DNA from: an uncultured Pseudomonadota bacterium
Lineage (GTDB): Bacteria > Myxococcota_A > UBA796 > GCA-2862545
Reading direction: 5' to 3'
DNA: 64,000 bases
NCBI GenBank assembly: GCA_913061235.1
Contig: CAJXTB010000024.1
Coordinates: 1 to 64,000 of the forward strand
This document shows positions 59,475-64,000 of the stretch, in pieces; the first letter of the stretch is position 1; each line of letters opens with the position of its first letter. The notes below the pieces were generated by a model that saw only the letters and a list, made by a program, of their open reading frames with translations, was not told the origin of the DNA and did not search any database. The position numbers were made by a program, and so were the translations under genes.

Positions 59475-62110
59475 GGGTACAACCTCACCTCAAAGCCAAT
59501 ATTCGGGATGAACGGTAGGCCTCGCACGTAGGCCGATTCGGTGTAGTCGGCGTTGTAGAGGGTAAACTCGGGATTGACGCCGCGGACTGCGTTGATGAGG
59601 TCCACGTAGGTGTTCAGCTGCCAGCGGCGGAAGGTCCACAGCTTGTCCAGGCGGAAGCTGGTCTGGAAGAATGGCGGCAGGCGCTGACTGTTGTAGGCAC
59701 CGAGGGCGAGCGGGTTGTAGAAGTTTCCGTCTACGTCGAACACGCCCGTGTCGAAGGGCCGGGTTGGGTTGCCGGTGACGAACTGGACCTGAGCAGACAC
59801 GGAGAAGTCGCGGGGAAGGTCGTAGCCAGCCTGTGCCGAGAAGATGTGTGTCTGGTCGAAGTCGAACAGGTAGGCCTCTTGCTCGGGACGGTCCTGGCGC
59901 TCTGACCGAGACAGGGTGTAGCTGACCCAACCGAAGAAGCGATTGACCGGAGCGTGCCGGAGGATGAACTCTGCGCCGTACGCACGCCCTTGGCCGGAGT
60001 TCACGAAGGCCGCGCTGCCGTCTCCAACAAAGTCGGGGCTCTGGACAACAAGCTGGCTGAGGTCCTTGTAGAACAGGTCCACGTCCCAAGAGATGGCGGG
60101 AGACAACTGGTGCTCAAAGCCGAGTGTTGTCGACCAGCTGCGCTCAAAGGCGAGATCGACATTGGTTCCCAAGCCGACCGATTCGAACGGCTGAGCTGGC
60201 TGGTGGAAGATGCCGGTAGCGGCTTTGAAGGTACCGCCGTCAAACGCGGTGAATCGCGTTGCGAATCGCGGGTCGAAGGAGACGCGGCTGTACGGTTTGC
60301 CAGCTCCCTCAGCAATGGAGCCGCCGTAGGTGTACAGAAGCGTATTGGCGCGTAGACCACCGGTCATAAGCCACTTGTCAGCTTGATCGAGAGGCCGCCA
60401 CTGAGCCTTGAGGTAGCTATCGATGGTCCAGGCGGTGCCGCGGCCGTCGAAGGCTACCGGGTCGCGTTCGCCGAGTGGGTCATCCAAGTCTGCGACACCA
60501 AAGGGCGAGGCGAATCGGAACTGCCAGGGGCCGCCGATGAGGTCGACGCCGGGGGTAATGGTCAGCTTTGGGTCGTGGACGTACGGAAGCTCGGCGCGGA
60601 CTTGAGCCAGGCCGTTGGTGTTGGAGAGCTGAAAGCCTTGACCCAGAGCGAAGGAGGTCGTGTCGATACCAATCGACGGGGTGACGTCCAGGCTCCAGCG
60701 GTCGGAGAGCTGGCGCCGGTACCGCGCGATGATGCGGTGGCTCTGGTACTCGGTGCGAAAAGCGCCTTGGGTGTCTTGGTCGCTTCCTTGTGCCACGTCG
60801 TCGGGGCTGGACAGCGAGATGAGGTCGTTGAACCCGTATACGAACAGGGAAAAGTACTCATTGTCGTCTTGGGTCGGTGGAACCCACTTGGCTGAGTAGT
60901 CCCAGTACCGCGGCTTGATTGTGAAGCCGGTGTTGCCGGTCACCAAGGGCAGAAAGGCATCAATGTAGGAGCGGCGGGCGGCGAGGGACAGTCCGTGCTT
61001 GTTCTCGCCTTTGCCGACGTTGCCTTCCCAATACAGCTGGCTGTCGAGGATGTCGGTTCCCCACACCAATCGGCTGTCTTCGAACTCGTCCTTGGTCTTG
61101 ACGTCCACCACGCCACCGGAGCTTCGGCCATATTGAACGCCGTAGTTGCCCGGCAGGTAGTCGACAGACTGGATGAGGTCGGGGCTTAGGACGGAGGTGG
61201 TTCCGGTCAGGTGGTAGATGATTGGGATGCGCACGCCATCTACGTACACAGCGCTGTCTTCGGGGTTGCTTCCGCGAATGACGAGCAGGCCGGTGCCAAA
61301 GGGAGAGCGTGCTGCGCCGGGTAGGGTCTGGATGACCTTGATGGGGTCGCCGAAGGTGCCTGGAATGCGGCGGGCTTCGTCCATGGTGATGGTACGGCGG
61401 GTGATTTCCTCGCGGTCCTTCTGGTAGACGGCCACGACTTCGTTGTTGCGGTAGGCCTCTGCGCGCATCCAGAAGCGAAACTCGGACTGCTCGCCTTCGA
61501 AGATTTCGATGGAGGAGTCGACCGTCACGTGCCCCGGGTGGAGGACGCGAACGAGGGTGTCGCCGACGGGAACCCCGCGCAGCTCGAAGCGCCCGTCGGC
61601 ATCGGTTCGGGTGTTCAGCTCTGTTCCGTCGACCGAGACGGTGGCCCCTTCGACCGGACGACGGGTGCCCATCTCGACGACCTCGCCGATGAGGTTGATG
61701 GGCAGTTCTGCGGGTGGAGCGTCGGGTTCTGGCGCAGCCTCGTCCAAGGTGAAGCCATAGTCGAACTCGAGAGCGACGGGCACGGGGCCTTCAGCGGTTC
61801 GTGCCGGTGTAAAACGCATCTGGCGGACCGCTTCGAGGGCGGCTTCGTCGAATCCGTTGCCAGCCGGGCCTACGACTTCTGCATGGGTCAGTGTTCCTGT
61901 CTCATCCAACTCAATGAGCAGAGTGACAACCCCCTCAATGCCGTCTGCTTCGGCTTGCTCTGGGTAGGGCGCTTCGATGTACTCCAAGACAGACGGTGCC
62001 GTGATGATCGGAAGCACTTCCGCCAGAGGGTCGTCTGACGCAGAGGGGTCTTGCGCCCAGGCGGGGGAGCTAGCGAGGCATAGAGCGGCAAGGGCGGTGG
62101 TGAGGCGCAT
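59471..62110 (-). CDS. TonB-dependent receptor with its own N-terminal TonB domain
   Basis: An 879-aa outer-membrane protein. After the signal (MRLTTALAALCLASSPAWAQ), residues about 45-115 are a TonB C-terminal-type domain (PYPEQAEADGIEGVVTLLIE ... RQMRFTPARTAEGPVPVAL), about 138-220 a carboxypeptidase-regulatory-like domain (GEVVEMGTRRPVEGATVSVD), then plug (RRIPGTFGDPIKVIQTLPGA ... VLVVRG-type strand, GRSSGGVVDVKTK) and a barrel to the C-terminus. It ends VRLYP rather than in Phe. Ligand unknown. It follows TonB by 3 bp and overlaps the lipoprotein gene as ATGA, giving one operon exbB-exbD-tonB-receptor-lipoprotein. Confidence 0.85.
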   Translation of the reverse strand: MRLTTALAALCLASSPAWAQDPSASDDPLAEVLPIITAPSVLEYIEAPYPEQAEADGIEGVVTLLIELDETGTLTHAEVVGPAGNGFDEAALEAVRQMRFTPARTAEGPVPVALEFDYGFTLDEAAPEPDAPPAELPINLIGEVVEMGTRRPVEGATVSVDGTELNTRTDADGRFELRGVPVGDTLVRVLHPGHVTVDSSIEIFEGEQSEFRFWMRAEAYRNNEVVAVYQKDREEITRRTITMDEARRIPGTFGDPIKVIQTLPGAARSPFGTGLLVIRGSNPEDSAVYVDGVRIPIIYHLTGTTSVLSPDLIQSVDYLPGNYGVQYGRSSGGVVDVKTKDEFEDSRLVWGTDILDSQLYWEGNVGKGENKHGLSLAARRSYIDAFLPLVTGNTGFTIKPRYWDYSAKWVPPTQDDNEYFSLFVYGFNDLISLSSPDDVAQGSDQDTQGAFRTEYQSHRIIARYRRQLSDRWSLDVTPSIGIDTTSFALGQGFQLSNTNGLAQVRAELPYVHDPKLTITPGVDLIGGPWQFRFASPFGVADLDDPLGERDPVAFDGRGTAWTIDSYLKAQWRPLDQADKWLMTGGLRANTLLYTYGGSIAEGAGKPYSRVSFDPRFATRFTAFDGGTFKAATGIFHQPAQPFESVGLGTNVDLAFERSWSTTLGFEHQLSPAISWDVDLFYKDLSQLVVQSPDFVGDGSAAFVNSGQGRAYGAEFILRHAPVNRFFGWVSYTLSRSERQDRPEQEAYLFDFDQTHIFSAQAGYDLPRDFSVSAQVQFVTGNPTRPFDTGVFDVDGNFYNPLALGAYNSQRLPPFFQTSFRLDKLWTFRRWQLNTYVDLINAVRGVNPEFTLYNADYTESAYVRGLPFIPNIGFEVRLYP

Positions 62111-62113
62111 TGA

Positions 62114-62920
62114 TCAGTAGTCCGTCATGGCGAAGCGGCAGGAGTAGGGGACGCCGCGTACAATCACTGGCGTACCGTCTCGCGAGCCAGGTCTCCACCT
62201 TGATGACAACAAGGCCGTTCGACAGGCTTGGTCGGCGTCGGGGTGTAGCGAGTTCACAAGGGTGACGGCCTCAACGCTTCCGTCTGCACCAATCGTCAGC
62301 TCTGCCTCCACTCGGCCCTCAATCTCTTGCTCTCGAACGGAGTCCGGAATCACGAGCGTGGGTGGGTTGCGGATTCGTGGGGCCGAGGTGACCGATGCGT
62401 AGGCCACCGTCGCAAACTCAACCTCTTCGTCAGGATTGAGCTGGGGGGCTGTGGCGGCGGTGGAGGTCGTATTGCCTGTTCTGGCTCCCATATCGATGCC
62501 GTTGTCACTCATAGAGTTGTTCGAGAGACCCTGCGTCAAGCGGCGAACGGGCTGTCGATCCGGAGGTGGAGCTTCGCTGGGAGGTTCCGCAGTCGTCTCC
62601 TCAAAATCGATCTCTTCCGGCACAGGAGGTGGGTCCGGCTGTGGGACGGGGTCCGGCAGCGGCTCAGGTTTCGGCTGTGGCTCGGGTTCCGGCTCTGGCT
62701 CGGGTTCGGGCTCTGGCTCGGGTTCGGGCTCCGGCTCTGGAGCAGGCGGAGGTCTGTTCACAATGACCTCTACCCACTGCATCTCTTCGCGTTCTGGCGG
62801 TTCGATCCGTGAAACACCGATGGCCAGGGCGACATGTGCAGCGCCAGATACTCCGAACGCAGCGAGCAGTACGAGCACCACGCGCCAGTCACGCTTCTGA
62901 ATGGCTGCAGGCACCATCAT
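62114..62920 (-). CDS. tonB: TonB-like energy transducer
   Basis: A 268-aa protein with one N-terminal membrane helix (VVLVLLAAFGVSGAAHVALAIGV), a long (Glu-Pro)n spacer, and a C-terminal TonB domain (VREQEIEGRVEAELTIGADGSVEAVTLVNS). The Glu-Pro stretch corresponds to a repetitive DNA tract near 62670-62745, prone to slippage. It links ExbBD to outer-membrane receptors. Two ATGs (62920, 62917) are possible starts, directly after the exbD stop. Confidence 0.85.
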   Translation of the reverse strand: MMVPAAIQKRDWRVVLVLLAAFGVSGAAHVALAIGVSRIEPPEREEMQWVEVIVNRPPPAPEPEPEPEPEPEPEPEPEPEPQPKPEPLPDPVPQPDPPPVPEEIDFEETTAEPPSEAPPPDRQPVRRLTQGLSNNSMSDNGIDMGARTGNTTSTAATAPQLNPDEEVEFATVAYASVTSAPRIRNPPTLVIPDSVREQEIEGRVEAELTIGADGSVEAVTLVNSLHPDADQACRTALLSSRWRPGSRDGTPVIVRGVPYSCRFAMTDY

Positions 62921-63370
62921 CTAACGACCCGCTCCCCGTCCCATCGTTGCCGGGTCCGGCTCGATGATGGCGCTTGGGTCAATGTTGAAGGCGAACTTGC
63001 TGATGCCGCTGCTCTTGATGACGTCCATGGCCCAGACAACCCTTCCGTGTGCCACCAATTCCTCGGCGGCGATGAGCACGATGGTGTCCGGGTCTTCGGC
63101 GAATGCGGTGTCTAGAGCTGCGGCGAAGGCATCTGGTGTTGTGGAGACGCCGTCCATCAGCAGACGACCGTCTTCCATGAGGGTCAGGCCAATGCTCGTG
63201 GTCTCCATCGCCTCACCCGTAGTGGCACTCGGCAGGTTCGCTTTGACGGCCATAGGAACCACAGAGGCCGTCACCATGAACACGATGAGGACGACAAGAA
63301 TGATGTCGACGAATGGGGTGATGTTGATGTCGGCGATGAGATCGTCATCACCGGCGAACTTGCTACCCAT
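62921..63370 (-). CDS. exbD: ExbD/TolR family protein
   Basis: A 149-aa inner-membrane protein with one helix, ITPFVDIILVVLIVFMVTA, containing the essential Asp of the family, and a periplasmic domain (LPSATTGEAMETTSIGLTLM ... VVWAMDVIKSSGISKFAFNI). It forms the proton-driven motor with ExbB. Relatives (AglQ/AglS) drive Myxococcus gliding; the adjacent tonB argues for the TonB role here. The start overlaps exbB by 8 bp. Confidence 0.9.
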   Translation of the reverse strand: MGSKFAGDDDLIADINITPFVDIILVVLIVFMVTASVVPMAVKANLPSATTGEAMETTSIGLTLMEDGRLLMDGVSTTPDAFAAALDTAFAEDPDTIVLIAAEELVAHGRVVWAMDVIKSSGISKFAFNIDPSAIIEPDPATMGRGAGR

Positions 63371-63998
63371 GAGACGTGACCTCGGGGTGCAAGATGGCCG
63401 TGACCTGCCGTGAGAGAGACTCTGCGCGACTGATGCGGTTCTTCACATATCGGCTCAACACGTTGTAGAGCACAACGGCAGGAATGGCGACGAGCAGACC
63501 GACCGCGGTAGCGACGAGGGCCTCGGAGATGCCGGCGATCACGGCGTCGTTGGCGCCAGCGGCTTCCATCGACAGGTCCCGCAATGCCTTGATGATGCCC
63601 AGAACGGTGCCGAACAATCCAAGAAACGGGGCGTTGGAACCGACGGTCGCCAAGATGGACAGTCCGCGCTCCATCTTCAGCTTCTCGGCGAGCGCCACAG
63701 CACCCATGGCTTCTTCAGCTGCGACCGGTCCGCGATTGGCGACGTCGACACCGGCGGTCAGCACGCGTGACTCAAACCCACCGGCTGCCGTCAGCGCGGT
63801 TCCAAAGGCGGTGGTGTCAGCGGTCTTGAAGAACTGTGTGAGGGCGGTTGACAGCGCGCCGGAGTCCGTCCGATCCCGGACAAAGTACAGCAATCGTTCG
63901 ACGGTCACCGCTACAGAGAGCACCGAAAGCCCAACAAGTAGCCACAGGACCCATCCGGCCCCGAGTAGGGCAAACGCGAGCATTCCTTCTTCAAGCAC
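63363..63998 (-). CDS. exbB: ExbB/TolQ/MotA family protein (start near window edge)
   Basis: A 211-aa inner-membrane protein with three helices (WVLWLLVGLSVLSVAVTVER, GLFGTVLGIIKALRDLS, LVATAVGLLVAIPAVVLYNV) and the family motif SNAPFLGLFGTVLGI. It is the ion channel part of the ExbBD motor. The start is GTG 63998 or ATG 63983; a start beyond the window is also possible, so it may be slightly incomplete. Confidence 0.88.
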   Translation of the reverse strand: MLEEGMLAFALLGAGWVLWLLVGLSVLSVAVTVERLLYFVRDRTDSGALSTALTQFFKTADTTAFGTALTAAGGFESRVLTAGVDVANRGPVAAEEAMGAVALAEKLKMERGLSILATVGSNAPFLGLFGTVLGIIKALRDLSMEAAGANDAVIAGISEALVATAVGLLVAIPAVVLYNVLSRYVKNRISRAESLSRQVTAILHPEVTSHG

Positions 63999-64000
63999 AG

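Noticed and set aside
62640-62750. Repeat tract as a CRISPR or microsatellite locus
   Set aside because: It encodes the Glu-Pro spacer of TonB; there are no spacers and no cas genes.
63363-63998. AglR-type gliding motor instead of ExbB
   Set aside because: The family cannot be split by eye, but the adjacent exbD-tonB-receptor order favours TonB energy transduction; a single ExbD instead of two also argues against an Agl motor.

Overview
The window is a GC-rich bacterial contig, most likely from a member of the Myxococcota or a close deltaproteobacterial relative. The evidence is a long block of Glt/Agl-type gliding-motility genes (two AgmX/PglI C-terminal proteins, three large TPR proteins, two paired outer-membrane barrels), a MopE-type metal-binding lipoprotein, many lipoboxes, and a TonB-dependent receptor that carries its own TonB domain. 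This is a family-level inference; there is no rRNA in the window. Bases 1-49 are not genomic: they are an Illumina Nextera i7 adapter, so the contig was broken at this end.

Left part (50-14073): an integrated mobile element, probably a prophage or phage-like island, cut off at the left. It has a DnaA-N-like replication initiator next to a 21-bp-phased repeat array (candidate origin), two HTH-regulator modules on the minus strand, a divergent HTH switch at 4.3-5.0 kb with two near-identical candidate operators, and a tightly overlapping plus-strand operon (5213-10475) of mostly unknown small proteins plus a DNA adenine methylase and a DnaQ-like exonuclease. A ParB-like protein, an excisionase-like HTH protein and a tyrosine recombinase follow. 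The recombinase ends 71 bp from the 3' end of a selenocysteine tRNA gene (selC), the likely attachment site. No structural phage genes are visible.

Middle part (14174-45135): chromosomal genes. A minus-strand run encodes a lipidated penicillin-acylase-family protein, an amidohydrolase, a double zinc-ribbon protein, a 75-aa protein, BoxB (benzoyl-CoA epoxidase) and two envelope proteins. Next come a MopE-like lipoprotein, a renalase-like oxidoreductase and ribA on the plus strand, then a short stretch holding two interrupted membrane-protein genes (one with an in-frame TAG, one with an in-frame TGA). After these come an outer-membrane-type protein, tRNA-Gly, pyrD, two CDP-alcohol phosphatidyltransferases, nadB, an M24 peptidase, pyrE, an alpha/beta hydrolase, a complete TRAP transporter with its TatT-type TPR lipoprotein, guaB, acetoacetyl-CoA synthetase and an isolated rplC.

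Right part (44425-64000): an envelope-spanning machinery block, all on the minus strand. Reading in the direction of transcription: ExbB-ExbD-TonB, a TonB-domain/receptor fusion and its lipoprotein; then two tandem barrels, GltC-, GltD- and GltE-like TPR proteins, a GltG-like protein without FHA domain, two related small secreted proteins, an FHA-containing GltG protein, a lipoprotein with a minimal form of the same C-terminal domain, and a small outer-membrane barrel. Together these look like a trans-envelope force-transmission system (gliding or a related process) beside a TonB energy-transduction system.
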